Below, piece after piece: positions 42,601-50,939 of a DNA stretch of 52,859 nt. This DNA comes from UBA3263 sp964586765 (GTDB taxonomy: Bacteria; Bacteroidota; Bacteroidia; Bacteroidales; Muribaculaceae), in the NCBI GenBank assembly GCA_964586765.1, contig CAZPHN010000016.1:1-52859 (forward strand), read 5' to 3'. How positions within the stretch are numbered: position 1 is the stretch's first letter; each line of letters starts with the position of its first letter. A model generated the notes under the pieces. It worked only from the letters and a program-made list of their open reading frames with translations. It was not told the DNA's origin and made no database searches. Both the position numbers and the translations under genes were made by a program.

Positions 42601-42823
42601 AATAGAGAAACAGATTGAGGAGCTGACGTCACATATCGACTCCCACCCCGACGACGCCATGGCTCTCTACCGCCGCGGCTCCCTCTACTGGAAACTCGGA
42701 CAACGCGCCGCCGCCATAACCGACTTCAACGCCTCCGCCCTCCTCGACCCCAACGGCCCCGGAGCCGCCGCCGCCGACCACGCCCAGTCCATCCTCGACT
42801 TCTTCAACCCCCAAAATCCCTGA
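42593..42823 (+). CDS. small TPR protein
   Basis: 76 residues with about two TPR helices pairs: DAMALYRRGSLYWKLGQRAAAITDFNASALLDPNGPGA. It overlaps the MptE-like gene by 8 nt and ends the pfkA-to-TPR operon. Its second half has codons almost entirely ending in C. It converges with the second DUF4143 ATPase gene, 3 bp apart. Probably a small protein-protein adaptor. Confidence 0.72.
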   Translation: MTEIEKQIEELTSHIDSHPDDAMALYRRGSLYWKLGQRAAAITDFNASALLDPNGPGAAAADHAQSILDFFNPQNP

Positions 42824-42826
42824 TGT

Positions 42827-44098
42827 CTAATCCTTGAGACATCCTATAGGAACGACTAACACTCCGTCTTCACGTCTGTAAGCAAACTCTCCTCCCGTAA
42901 GAACCATTAGGAATGAAGGAGAGGGATGTTTCTGCTGATTTACTATGTCAGCTAATTTCAGGAGATGTTCGGCTCCTTCCTCAATTTCCATGCTGCCGAG
43001 TTTAACCTCAACGGCTCCCCACCGTCCATCATCAAGGGTGATTATCAGGTCAGCTTCCAGATTATTATTGTCATGATAATGTCTGACGATTCCTTTTAAC
43101 GGTTCGCTATAAACCCGAAGGTCACGCGCACATAGCGATTCAAAAAGAAAACCGAAATATTTGAAATCATCAAGTATTGATGCCGGATTAGCTCCGATTG
43201 AGGCAACTGCCAGTGACGGATCAACAAACTGACGCTTATCAGACGTCCGTATACCTGTTTTTGACCGCAATGACGGCTGCCATGCTTTTATATCTTCAAT
43301 TATAAACAAGCGTCTTAACGCACGCAAATATGTTTCAAGAGTCTTGTCTGACAGCGAAATATCGTTTGCCCTGACGTCTCCCATAATTGTACGGTCAGTA
43401 GTCATTGTCGAAATGTTTCTTGCCAGAGATTTGAGAATACTTCTGACTCTGTCTGGGTCTTTTTGGGACTTGTCTATGGCTGCAGCATCTCTTTCACAGA
43501 CGGCATCAACATAGTTTCTTGCCACCTCCAAAGCATCCTCCGTGTCCATCTCCAGTGTGGCAGGCCACCCTCCTCGGCATATGGCATATGCCAACTCGGG
43601 AATAGTCAGGTCACTTTTTGCCACTATATCCGTTTTTCCATCAAACAACTCTTTAAGAGATATCTGTCCGTTTGATTCTTTTGACTCAAACAGACTCATC
43701 GGTCTCATCCTCATTCTTGAAATTCGACCGGTGCCGGTGTGTGCCATTTCCTCATCTTCATCAACTATCACACTCCCGGTCAAAATATATTGACCCTTCT
43801 GTGGTGTCTGGTCAACGGCAAATCTAACAGAATCCCAAAGAATTGTGGCTGTCTGCCATTCATCAATGAGCCTTGGTTTCTCCCCCTGTAGAAGAAAGGA
43901 TGGCATTGTCTGTGCCATTTTCATATAAGAGGCCCGTTTGTCTGGCTCTTGAAGATAAATAACGCTTTGCGCCTGATTTAACGCAGTCCATGTTTTTCCA
44001 CACCATTTCGGACCGACAATAAGAACCGCGCCGCTTGTGCGAAGTTTCATTTGCAGCGTCTTGTCTGCTATACGAGGGATATATAATTCATTTTTCAT
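42827..44098 (-). CDS. AAA ATPase with DUF4143 domain (2)
   Basis: 423 residues. Walker A is in VLIVGPKWCGKTWTA (about 26-40); the Walker B-like segment is RLIDEWQTA; GQYILTGSVI is the sensor region. The DUF4143 domain follows (IPELAYAICRGGWPATL, LSDKTLETYLRALRRLFIIEDIKAW) and a C-terminal nuclease-like part is LEADLIITLDDGRWGAVEVKLG, with the D...E-x-K arrangement of restriction-type nucleases. It is only distantly related to the ATPase at 36331. AT-rich DNA. A canonical promoter and a four-unit repeat array lie upstream. Function unknown; defence or toxin-like roles have been guessed for the family. Confidence 0.9.
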   Translation of the reverse strand: MKNELYIPRIADKTLQMKLRTSGAVLIVGPKWCGKTWTALNQAQSVIYLQEPDKRASYMKMAQTMPSFLLQGEKPRLIDEWQTATILWDSVRFAVDQTPQKGQYILTGSVIVDEDEEMAHTGTGRISRMRMRPMSLFESKESNGQISLKELFDGKTDIVAKSDLTIPELAYAICRGGWPATLEMDTEDALEVARNYVDAVCERDAAAIDKSQKDPDRVRSILKSLARNISTMTTDRTIMGDVRANDISLSDKTLETYLRALRRLFIIEDIKAWQPSLRSKTGIRTSDKRQFVDPSLAVASIGANPASILDDFKYFGFLFESLCARDLRVYSEPLKGIVRHYHDNNNLEADLIITLDDGRWGAVEVKLGSMEIEEGAEHLLKLADIVNQQKHPSPSFLMVLTGGEFAYRREDGVLVVPIGCLKD

Positions 44099-44105
44099 TG
44101 CGCTG

Positions 44106-44136
44106 CAAATATAGGTATTTTCAATATATTACGCAA
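44106..44136 (-). promoter_or_regulatory. promoter of the second DUF4143 ATPase
   Basis: On the minus strand TTG (plus 44134-44136), 20 nt, TATATTTG (plus 44106-44113). The ATG follows the -7 box after 7 nt, so the mRNA would be leaderless or nearly so. Confidence 0.7.
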
Positions 44137-44140
44137 GTAT

Positions 44141-44232
44141 TCCGAACTTTTAAGCAATTTTACTCCGAACTTTTCAGTCAATCAACTCCGAACTTTTTGG
44201 CAATTTTACTCCGAACTTTTCTGTTTTTACCT
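44141..44232. repeat. four 11-bp direct repeats at exact 23-bp period upstream of the ATPase promoter
   Basis: TCCGAACTTTT occurs at 44141, 44164, 44187 and 44210, each exactly 23 bp apart. The 12-bp spacers are only partly alike (units 1 and 3 share GCAATTTTAC). The first unit begins 4 bp upstream of the -33 box. The regular spacing, about two helical turns, puts all copies on nearly the same DNA face, as in an iteron or cooperative activator/repressor array. Confidence 0.9.
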
Positions 44233-44305
44233 CACAAAAGCCTCTGCAAGACATATTTTAACTTTACTTATTAATCTATAAACACGCTTTCTCAGAAAAT
44301 TTTGT

Positions 44306-44313
44306 TAAATTTG
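44306..44313 (+). promoter_or_regulatory. -7 box of miaB
   Basis: TAAATTTG, with the miaB ATG after 7 nt. No clear -33 box. A leader of at most a few nucleotides is predicted. Confidence 0.5.
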
Positions 44314-44320
44314 CAGGGTT

Positions 44321-45625
44321 ATGAAGAAATTACTGATTGAAACATACGGCTGTCAGATGAACGTGGCAGACAGTGAAGTAGTTGCCGCCGTTATGGAAAT
44401 GGCGGGCTATGACCAGACGCAGACCATCGATGACGCCGACGCCGTATTCCTAAATACATGTTCTATCCGCGACAATGCGGAACAGAAAATCCTTTCGCGC
44501 CTGCAGGCTCTCAACGCCATGCGCCGCAAGTCGGGTCGCCCGGCTATTATCGGCGTGATTGGCTGCATGGCTGAGCGCGTCAAGGAGGAACTGATTGAGA
44601 AACATGGTGTTAACCTTGTTGCCGGTCCGGACTCTTATCTTGACCTGCCCGCACTGACTGCTGCCGCCGAACAGGGACAGCCGGCTGTCAACGTCGAACT
44701 GAGCCGCACGGAGACCTATCGCGACATCATTCCGCGCCGCATAGGGTCGAACCGGGTCAGCGGTTTTGTCAGCATCATGCGCGGCTGCAACAACTTCTGC
44801 ACCTACTGCATTGTGCCCTACACCCGCGGACGCGAGCGTTCGCGCGAGCCGCAGTCAATCCTTGCCGAAGTGGCTGACTTGCGCGACAAAGGCTTCAAGG
44901 AGGTAACCCTGCTGGGACAGAACGTCAACTCATACAAGTATGAAGACACGAACTTCGCCCGGCTGCTGCAGATGGTAGCTGACGAAGCTCCTGAAATGCG
45001 CGTCCGCTTCACTACGAGCCACCCGCGCGACATGCACGATGACATCATCGCCGCCATAGCCTCGCGCCCCAACATTGCCCACCATATCCACCTCCCGGTT
45101 CAGAGCGGCAGCGACAAAGTGCTGAAAGCCATGAACCGCCATTACGACAAGGAGTGGTACATGGGGCGCATCGAAGCCATCCGACGCATGATTCCCGACT
45201 GTGCCATCACCACCGATATGTTCACCGGTTTCCATAATGAGACCGAAGAGGATTTTCAGGAAACTCTGGAACTGATGCGCACCGTGGGCTATGACGCCGC
45301 CTTCATGTTCAAATATTCCGAACGCCCGGGAACCGTCGCCGCCAAAACCATGCCTGACAATGTCAGCGAGGAAGTGAAGATTGACCGCCTCAACCGCATG
45401 ATTGCGCTCCAGAACGAACTCTCGCTTGCAAGCAACCGCCGCGATATCGGCAAGACCTTCGCCGTCCTGATTGAGGGCGTCAGCAAACGCTCCACCGAGC
45501 AGTGGGTTGGTCGCACCGGTCAGAACAAGACCGTAGTCTTCAATCGCCGCCCCGACCAGAAAATCGGCGACACCGTCGACGTAACCATCCGCGACGCCTC
45601 CTCCGCCACCCTTTTAGGAGAATAA
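44321..45625 (+). CDS. miaB: tRNA-2-methylthio-N6-isopentenyladenosine synthase
   Basis: A radical-SAM methylthiotransferase acting on i6A37 of tRNAs. 434 residues. The N-terminal UPF0004 domain has cysteines in ETYGCQMNVAD, FLNTCSIRDNA and VIGCMAER; the radical-SAM cluster motif is GCNNFCTYCIVPYTRGRERSR (C-x3-C-x2-C). The TRAM domain is at the C-terminus (KTFAVLIEGVSKRS...GDTVDVTI). GLGQNVNSY-type motif LLGQNVNSYKYED identifies MiaB rather than MtaB or RimO. The DUF4919 gene follows after 5 nt. Confidence 0.98.
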   Translation: MKKLLIETYGCQMNVADSEVVAAVMEMAGYDQTQTIDDADAVFLNTCSIRDNAEQKILSRLQALNAMRRKSGRPAIIGVIGCMAERVKEELIEKHGVNLVAGPDSYLDLPALTAAAEQGQPAVNVELSRTETYRDIIPRRIGSNRVSGFVSIMRGCNNFCTYCIVPYTRGRERSREPQSILAEVADLRDKGFKEVTLLGQNVNSYKYEDTNFARLLQMVADEAPEMRVRFTTSHPRDMHDDIIAAIASRPNIAHHIHLPVQSGSDKVLKAMNRHYDKEWYMGRIEAIRRMIPDCAITTDMFTGFHNETEEDFQETLELMRTVGYDAAFMFKYSERPGTVAAKTMPDNVSEEVKIDRLNRMIALQNELSLASNRRDIGKTFAVLIEGVSKRSTEQWVGRTGQNKTVVFNRRPDQKIGDTVDVTIRDASSATLLGE

Positions 45626-45630
45626 TCATT

Positions 45631-46314
45631 ATGAAGAAATTTGCATATCTTTTTGTGGTGTTGCTGATTTTGTGCTCGTTTACCGAGCCGCAGCGACCCG
45701 ACATGGAACAAATCAAGCAGGAAGTCACAGACCCCGCTTCGAAATACTACTATCCGAAACTGATGGCGCTCTATGAACAGAACGAAACCATCATGACCCT
45801 TGATGATTACCGTCGCCTCTACTTGGGCTACATCTTCGAGGAAGATTTCGACCCGTATCGCCACACCCAGTACTCATCGTTGGTCGAGGACCTATACTTC
45901 AAGTCGCGCCACAGCAAGAGCGAGTGTGACAACATAATCAAGTATGCCGAGCTTTCGCTCAAGGACAACCCCTTTGACCTTCAGCAGATTGACTATCTCA
46001 TCTACGCCCTGCGCGAAAAAGGCAAGAACAACATCGCCAACATATGGCAATTCCGACTCAACCATCTGCTCGAAGCGATTGTAAGCACCGGAACGGGTGT
46101 TTCGCCTGAAAACGCGTGGGTAGTCACCAATCCGCAGCACGAATATTTCCTGCTGAACCGACTTGGACGCGTAGCCACCGACTATGAGTTCCTTGCCCCC
46201 GGCATCGACCACATCACCGTCGCACCCAAAACCGCCAAGGACTCCACCGAATACTACTTCGACTCCGCCAACTTCCTCCGCGAATACTCCCGCAAATTCC
46301 CCTCCCACGAATAA
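45631..46314 (+). CDS. DUF4919-family exported protein
   Basis: 227 residues from the ATG at 45631, which begins a signal peptide (MKKFAYLFVVLLILCSFTEP); a longer frame upstream lies within miaB. The pattern ITDPxSKYYYPKLMALYEQN...TLDDYRRLYLGYIFEEDFDPY, followed by a helical TPR-like part (IIKYAELSLKDNPFDLQQIDYLIYAL), is that of DUF4919, a Bacteroidales family of unknown role. It is probably co-transcribed with miaB. The 3' end is C-rich and G-poor. Confidence 0.85.
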   Translation: MKKFAYLFVVLLILCSFTEPQRPDMEQIKQEVTDPASKYYYPKLMALYEQNETIMTLDDYRRLYLGYIFEEDFDPYRHTQYSSLVEDLYFKSRHSKSECDNIIKYAELSLKDNPFDLQQIDYLIYALREKGKNNIANIWQFRLNHLLEAIVSTGTGVSPENAWVVTNPQHEYFLLNRLGRVATDYEFLAPGIDHITVAPKTAKDSTEYYFDSANFLREYSRKFPSHE

Positions 46315-46322
46315 CATCGCTT

Positions 46323-46351
46323 GGGAGCGACCACCTAAACTGTCCGCTCCC
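46323..46351. terminator. hairpin between the DUF4919 gene and the truncated ATP-binding gene
   Basis: GGGAGCG (46323-46329) pairs with CGCTCCC (46345-46351). A/T-rich sequence follows on the plus side. It starts with CTTGGGAGCG, the same 10 bases as the end of the REP-like element, and might be a remnant of one. Terminator role is tentative. Confidence 0.4.
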
Positions 46352-46354
46352 CCC

Positions 46355-46936
46355 TTATTTTACTACAATCCAGCGACCGCCGTTTTTATCACCCTCCCTT
46401 ATCAACAATTTCTGTTCTTGCATTTTCGCTAAATCGCGCTGCACGGTTCTATGAGAAATTGATAATGTCTCTGAAAGTTGCACAGCTGTGATAAAAGGAT
46501 TACCGTTGATTAATTCTATTATAGAGTTATACCTTTTCGCTATCTTTTTACGGGGCGCATTTCCGACATTTTTTCCGACATTATTTACGACATTATTTAC
46601 GACATTATTTACGACATTATTTACGACATTNNNNNNNNNNNNNNNNNNNNNNNNNNNNNNNNNNNNNNNNNNNNNNNNNNNNNNNNNNNNNNNNNNNNNN
46701 NNNNNNNNNNNNNNNNNNNNNNNNNNNNNNCGACATTATTTACGACATTATTTACGACATTATTTACGACATTATTTACGACATTCGGATTAAGTTTCTG
46801 AAAAACAGTGCGTTCTATAACAACTTGAACACCGCTAAAATGATTGCTCACAGTAGGGATTGGCAGCCCGTTATTTTTGAAACCGGTATAAATTTTCCTA
46901 TATCCGCGACCCCAAGTATCAATAAAGCCTGCTTTT
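46355..46936 (-). pseudogene. C-terminal fragment of an ATP-binding (HATPase_c_4/AlbA-type) protein with HTH
   Basis: Reading on the minus strand, the similarity begins at KAGFIDTWGRGYRKIYTGF, continues through LPIPTVSNHFSGVQVVIER, passes a stretch of repeated N-V-V-N units and ends in a winged-helix segment (SIIELINGNPFITAVQLSETLSISHRTVQRDLAKMQEQKLL). This is the C-terminal third of a common Bacteroidetes protein with an N-terminal AlbA_2 DNA-binding domain, which is absent here. The similarity stops at 46936, exactly where the REP-like element starts. A 100-N assembly gap interrupts the repeat. Truncated and probably non-functional, unless misassembly removed the rest. Confidence 0.72.
46564..46785. 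repeat. 12-bp tandem repeat with assembly gap
   Basis: CGACATTATTTA units at 46564-46630 (the first is degenerate) and again at 46731-46785, separated by 100 N (46631-46730). On the minus strand each unit encodes Asn-Val-Val-Asn. The N-run does not keep the 12-bp phase (a gap of 5 modulo 12 would), so its length is a placeholder and the true copy number is unknown. Confidence 0.95.
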
Positions 46937-46937
46937 T

Positions 46938-47025
46938 CTTGGGAGCGGCATGCGTCCTCGCGTGCCGGTAATATCCCTATTTTCCAATTAGTTACAGACA
47001 TGCGAGGACGCATGTCTCTCCCAAG
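46938..47025. repeat. REP-like double-hairpin element, copy 2
   Basis: 88 bp from CTTGGGAG to CTCCCAAG, same length as copy 1 at 992-1079 and in the opposite orientation; most positions agree, with differences concentrated in the centre. Inner hairpins GGCATGCG/CGTGCC and GACATGCG/CGCATGTC are conserved. Its left end marks the break point of the ATP-binding gene fragment. Confidence 0.7.
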
Positions 47026-47129
47026 CAAAGATACCACCTAAGCCTTTTTATGGGGTGCATTTCTGGTTCCGCTTTACAATATATTGATAATCAGCATTTT
47101 ACCCCCCCCCACAAATATATACGCTAAAG

Positions 47130-47161
47130 TTTGGTAGTCTATGTAATATTGCTTATCTTTG
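47130..47161 (+). promoter_or_regulatory. promoter of the thioredoxin-fold gene
   Basis: TTTG (47130-47133), 20 nt, TATCTTTG (47154-47161). The ATG is 30 nt downstream. A run of nine C (47102-47110) lies 20 bp upstream of the -33 box. Confidence 0.65.
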
Positions 47162-47191
47162 TCGTCAAAATAGATAATCAATCAACACATT

Positions 47192-49258
47192 ATGCTGAAA
47201 AAAATTCTTCTTGCCGCCCTTGTCGGCATTGCCGGCGCGGGACTTCTTTCCGCGAAAGTCATCAAGGCTCCGATATATGAGTTCCGCAAAAACGGAATAA
47301 TGAAGGTTACGGAAGTGGACCGCGCCAAGGATGCTACGCGCCTGACTTTCAAGGTAAATTATACACCGAACGGGTGGATACAGGTCGCCCCTGAGGAAAT
47401 AGCAATCACCCTGCCGGGCGATACGGCTCAGATTTTGCCGCTGAAAGTTGAGGGCGACCTTAGTTTCGGCGAGAAGTATGTCATACCGGAATCGGGCGAG
47501 GCGGTTTTCACAGCCACCTATCCGGCTCTGCCAAAGTCGGCAAAGAAAATTGACATCGGCGTCAAAAATGATTGGGTGTCAATCTATGGACTCGACCTCA
47601 CCGGCAAGAAAAAGCCCGCCAAAGACAACGCCACGGTCACTCCGACCCCTTATCGCCCCATCGAGACGATTTTTGCCACCGACACCATCACCATCAGCGG
47701 CAAAATCAAAGGCTACGACCCGCGAATGGGCATCAATGTGATGGAACTGGTGATTAATGATGAAGCAATCGGACATACCCTCCCTACAGCCATACCCGTA
47801 AAACCCGACGGCAGTTTCAGCCGCCGCTTTTTCCTCCCTATGGCTCAGACGCCGACATTCAAGGTTAAGGACTACCGGATGTGTTTCAACGTTTACCTCG
47901 AACCGGGAAATGACCTCGAAGTCCTGATTGACTATGACAAACTGCTTGAGTCTAAAGTCAATGCCGCGACATTCGGCGGCTCATTGGGCGCACTCAATAA
48001 CGAACTGATTGCCTGTCCGGTAGAGATAAGCTCGATTTCCTACACCATTCCTAAAGATAAAACGCCCGATGAAGCCAAACGCATGATTTTTGACCATCAT
48101 GCGGCGAAGGCTGCCGAGATTGAAACCTATATCGCCGACAATAACGTATCGCCCAAAGCCGCCGCGCTTTTGCGAAACTCAGCTTTATCCACGCGTACAC
48201 GCGATCTGTTTGATTATGCCGACTACAAACATACCGGTCCGCTTCTGCCGGAGACATTCTATACCGATTTTCTCAAAGATGCGTTCAGCGCGGACTCTAC
48301 ATTGCTTGCCTGCGATGCCTACTTTCTGTTAAATCGTCTCGGTTTTTCCGATGTACTCCCCCAGAGGCGAATTAAGTTTAACGTTGCGGAATATCGCAGA
48401 TTGCTTGACCATCTTGCCCAGATGGGCGTAGAATATAACGACGAAGAGAAGCAATGGGTCCATAAGTTTGCCGGACCGCAGGTTACCGATTCAGTGCAGT
48501 ATGGTAACCAAATGGATGCAATATACTTATCCAACTCATTTGTCAAAGCCGGAGCCCGCGTCGGCAAGGAAGATGAAGTACGCCACCTGATTTTTGAATC
48601 GGAAGATTTCGATCCTTTCTCGAAAGAAACGGAGTCGAACGCCGACTTCATCCGCCGCATTGCCGGCACGGAAGAATTACCTCTTCTATGGCAATTTGCC
48701 GTAACGGCACGCGAAGGTCGCAATAACGCCGCACACATTCTTCCCGTAATAACCTCAGACTATGGCATTACAAATCAATACCTGATTGACCGGATCGCCG
48801 AAGCTGCCAAACCCAAGGACGGAGCGTGGAAACTGCCCCCCACCCAAGCGGGTTACGTCATGAGACAACTGATCGAGCCTTATCGCGGGAAATATCTCCT
48901 TGTGGACTTCTGGGACATCACATGCGGTCCCTGCCGCGCCGGAATTGAGGGGAACAAAGAGCGTCGCGAACGCCATCGTGGCAACCCCGGCTTCGCCATT
49001 CTCTTCCTCGCCTCTGAAAAAGGCTCACCCCTTAACCGCTACAACGAATACGTAGAAAAGAACCTCAAGGGCGAAAACGTCAAGCGTCTGCCGGAGGAGC
49101 AGATGGTTCTCCTTCGCGAACTCTTTGAGTTCAACGGCATTCCCCGCTATATCCTCTTCAACCCCGAAGGCGAAGTCATGAACAGCAACTACGAAACATG
49201 GGAGTTCTGGCGACTGCTCAAGCAAAAAGGCATCATCGATGATTCTGACATTGATTGA
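47192..49258 (+). CDS. large exported protein with C-terminal thioredoxin-like domain
   Basis: 688 residues. Signal peptide MLKKILLAALVGIAGAGLLSA. Residues about 25-270 are beta-rich (DUF4369-like, with ITISGKIKGYDPRMG...), 270-540 mostly helical, and the last about 130 residues form a TlpA-type thioredoxin domain: LLVDFWDITCGPCRAGI (CGPC near residue 580), AILFLASEKGSPLNRYNEY, and the cis-proline FNGIPRYILFNPEGEV. Such proteins are abundant in Bacteroidales and may act in periplasmic disulfide chemistry; the target is unknown. Its 3' end overlaps the birA gene by 20 nt. Confidence 0.87.
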   Translation: MLKKILLAALVGIAGAGLLSAKVIKAPIYEFRKNGIMKVTEVDRAKDATRLTFKVNYTPNGWIQVAPEEIAITLPGDTAQILPLKVEGDLSFGEKYVIPESGEAVFTATYPALPKSAKKIDIGVKNDWVSIYGLDLTGKKKPAKDNATVTPTPYRPIETIFATDTITISGKIKGYDPRMGINVMELVINDEAIGHTLPTAIPVKPDGSFSRRFFLPMAQTPTFKVKDYRMCFNVYLEPGNDLEVLIDYDKLLESKVNAATFGGSLGALNNELIACPVEISSISYTIPKDKTPDEAKRMIFDHHAAKAAEIETYIADNNVSPKAAALLRNSALSTRTRDLFDYADYKHTGPLLPETFYTDFLKDAFSADSTLLACDAYFLLNRLGFSDVLPQRRIKFNVAEYRRLLDHLAQMGVEYNDEEKQWVHKFAGPQVTDSVQYGNQMDAIYLSNSFVKAGARVGKEDEVRHLIFESEDFDPFSKETESNADFIRRIAGTEELPLLWQFAVTAREGRNNAAHILPVITSDYGITNQYLIDRIAEAAKPKDGAWKLPPTQAGYVMRQLIEPYRGKYLLVDFWDITCGPCRAGIEGNKERRERHRGNPGFAILFLASEKGSPLNRYNEYVEKNLKGENVKRLPEEQMVLLRELFEFNGIPRYILFNPEGEVMNSNYETWEFWRLLKQKGIIDDSDID

Positions 49259-49931
49259 CGAGTGCGCGTCGACCAACGCGGCGATTGACCGCGACGCGCC
49301 CCATGGCTTCGCGCTGATGGCGTTACGGCAAACCGCCGGACGCGGTCAGCGCGGCAACTCATGGGAGGCCGAACCGGGACGGAACATCACCCTCAGCCTC
49401 ATGCTGCGCCCCCGTGACCTCGACGCCTCGCGCCAGTTCGAGGTCAGCGAGGCTGTGGCGTTAGGTATCCTCGACCTGCTGCGCGAACTCGGAATTGACG
49501 GAGTCAGCGTCAAGTGGCCCAACGACATCTACGTCGCTGACCGTAAAATCTGCGGCATACTGATTGAAAACACCCTCAGCGGCAGGCAGATTGCACGCTC
49601 AATCGCCGGCATCGGACTCAACGTCAACCAGACCGAATTCCGCTCCGACGCGCCCAACCCCGTCAGCCTCACTCAGCTCACCGGTCAGCAATACCCCATC
49701 CGTGACCTCGCCGAGCGCATGGTCAGCAAAATCCTTGCGCGCCTTGACCGTGGCGATAACCATGCCGACTACCTCGCCAACCTCTGGCGGCGCACCGGCA
49801 CCCACCTCTGGCAGACCCCCGACGGCAAAAAATTCCCCGCCTCCATCGTCGACGTCCTCCCCTCCGGCCACCTCCTCCTCTCCTCCCGCCCCACCCCCTT
49901 CGCCTTCAAAGAAATCTCCCCCCTCCTCTAA
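49239..49931 (+). CDS. birA: biotin-[acetyl-CoA-carboxylase] ligase, no HTH domain
   Basis: Attaches biotin to carrier domains of biotin-dependent carboxylases. 230 residues, a class I enzyme without the N-terminal repressor domain. The start (ECASTNAAID) contacts biotin; RQTAGRGQRGNSWEAEPGRNITLSLML holds the GRGRxGRxW-like nucleotide loop; VKWPNDIYVADRKICGILIEN and IAGIGLNVNQTEF are the catalytic core. The small C-terminal SH3-like part closes the protein. The ATG at 49239 lies inside the upstream gene. The last 80 nt are almost free of G. Confidence 0.95.
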   Translation: MILTLIDECASTNAAIDRDAPHGFALMALRQTAGRGQRGNSWEAEPGRNITLSLMLRPRDLDASRQFEVSEAVALGILDLLRELGIDGVSVKWPNDIYVADRKICGILIENTLSGRQIARSIAGIGLNVNQTEFRSDAPNPVSLTQLTGQQYPIRDLAERMVSKILARLDRGDNHADYLANLWRRTGTHLWQTPDGKKFPASIVDVLPSGHLLLSSRPTPFAFKEISPLL

Positions 49932-50939
49932 CTATCCGCGAATCATGGACTGACGGAAGTGATAGCTAACCCTATAAGCCCTTTTGAGCTCTTCCGACAG
50001 GAACGACCGACCGATAAGCTCATCGGCTCGTTCGTTCGGCATGGCAAACCTATCAATTTCCTTTTCTGCCAGCTTCAACGGCAAACCGATTCTGCGTGCA
50101 AACTCAATGAAATCGGCTCTCCTAACCGGGCGCGTATCACACAAATCCATCCCCTCCTTAAAGAGCCCCTTTTCAAGCGCAAAAATACGTGGTTCATATA
50201 TTTGCAGCGACGTATTCACCAAATCATATGCCGGCGACAGATGATATTCGCTCCCATTACTTACAAGGCTGAAATTCTTTAAGTGGGCATCATCATTGAG
50301 AGTGATGAAATTAAAGACAACAACCCTGAAAAAACGCAGAATATCCACCATTGCAGACTTTACATACGCCCGGATAACTTCGGCACACTCCTCATAGCTT
50401 CCGTTAAGATACTTGAAATCAGAACCGCCGTTAGCCTTGGAAAAACCCATTAGCGAAGCAAAATCTTCCTGCGCGTATTTCCCAGATTCATGTACATCAA
50501 AGCGACGTGTAATGTATGCAGCCTCTCCGTCGTCAAAAAAGCAGAGTCCGTTCGGAGCCGTATCTATCCCGTAAATCTCCGAGGCAAGCTGCATGGTCAA
50601 ATTCTCGTTTGCAGCACAATATTCCTTATTTATCACCTGATAACCAATCGGTTTCGGCTTCAGTATATACGTGCTTTGTTCCCCTTCGCGAGAATAGCGA
50701 AGATGTAAATCATCACCAATCACAAGTCCGAACTTCGGTTGTGCGCCCGACAAAGAAAGACGCCCGGCATTTTTTATCGCATCGCGTGTTCCCTCTCCGT
50801 TATCGATAGCCGGACTCGAAAACGGGAGGATATGACTGACTGTGGCACCATCGAACAATTGCTTTAATGCCGATGGTGAATAAGTATCGTAACCGGGAGT
50901 CAACAAAGATGGACAATTTGATATTTCAACCCTACTCAT
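49932..50939 (-). CDS. hipT: HipT-like serine/threonine kinase toxin
   Basis: 335 residues, a HipA-type kinase without the N-terminal subdomain. The Gly-rich region LSLSGAQPKFGL has a Ser-Leu-Ser motif (S62, S64) where HipT/HipA autophosphorylate; the ATP-binding lysine is K94 in YILKPKP; the catalytic loop is N215-D-D-A-H-L-K221-N; the metal aspartate is D239 in SPAYDLVNT. In E. coli HipT and HipA such kinases inactivate aminoacyl-tRNA synthetases; the target here is unknown. It overlaps hipS by 4 nt (ATGA) and abuts the convergent birA stop. Kinase core apparently intact. Confidence 0.88.
   Translation of the reverse strand: MSRVEISNCPSLLTPGYDTYSPSALKQLFDGATVSHILPFSSPAIDNGEGTRDAIKNAGRLSLSGAQPKFGLVIGDDLHLRYSREGEQSTYILKPKPIGYQVINKEYCAANENLTMQLASEIYGIDTAPNGLCFFDDGEAAYITRRFDVHESGKYAQEDFASLMGFSKANGGSDFKYLNGSYEECAEVIRAYVKSAMVDILRFFRVVVFNFITLNDDAHLKNFSLVSNGSEYHLSPAYDLVNTSLQIYEPRIFALEKGLFKEGMDLCDTRPVRRADFIEFARRIGLPLKLAEKEIDRFAMPNERADELIGRSFLSEELKRAYRVSYHFRQSMIRG

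Noticed and set aside
44141..44232. Possible CRISPR array
   Set aside because: There are only four 11-bp repeats with 12-bp, partly repeated spacers and no cas genes; the position directly upstream of a promoter fits a regulatory array.
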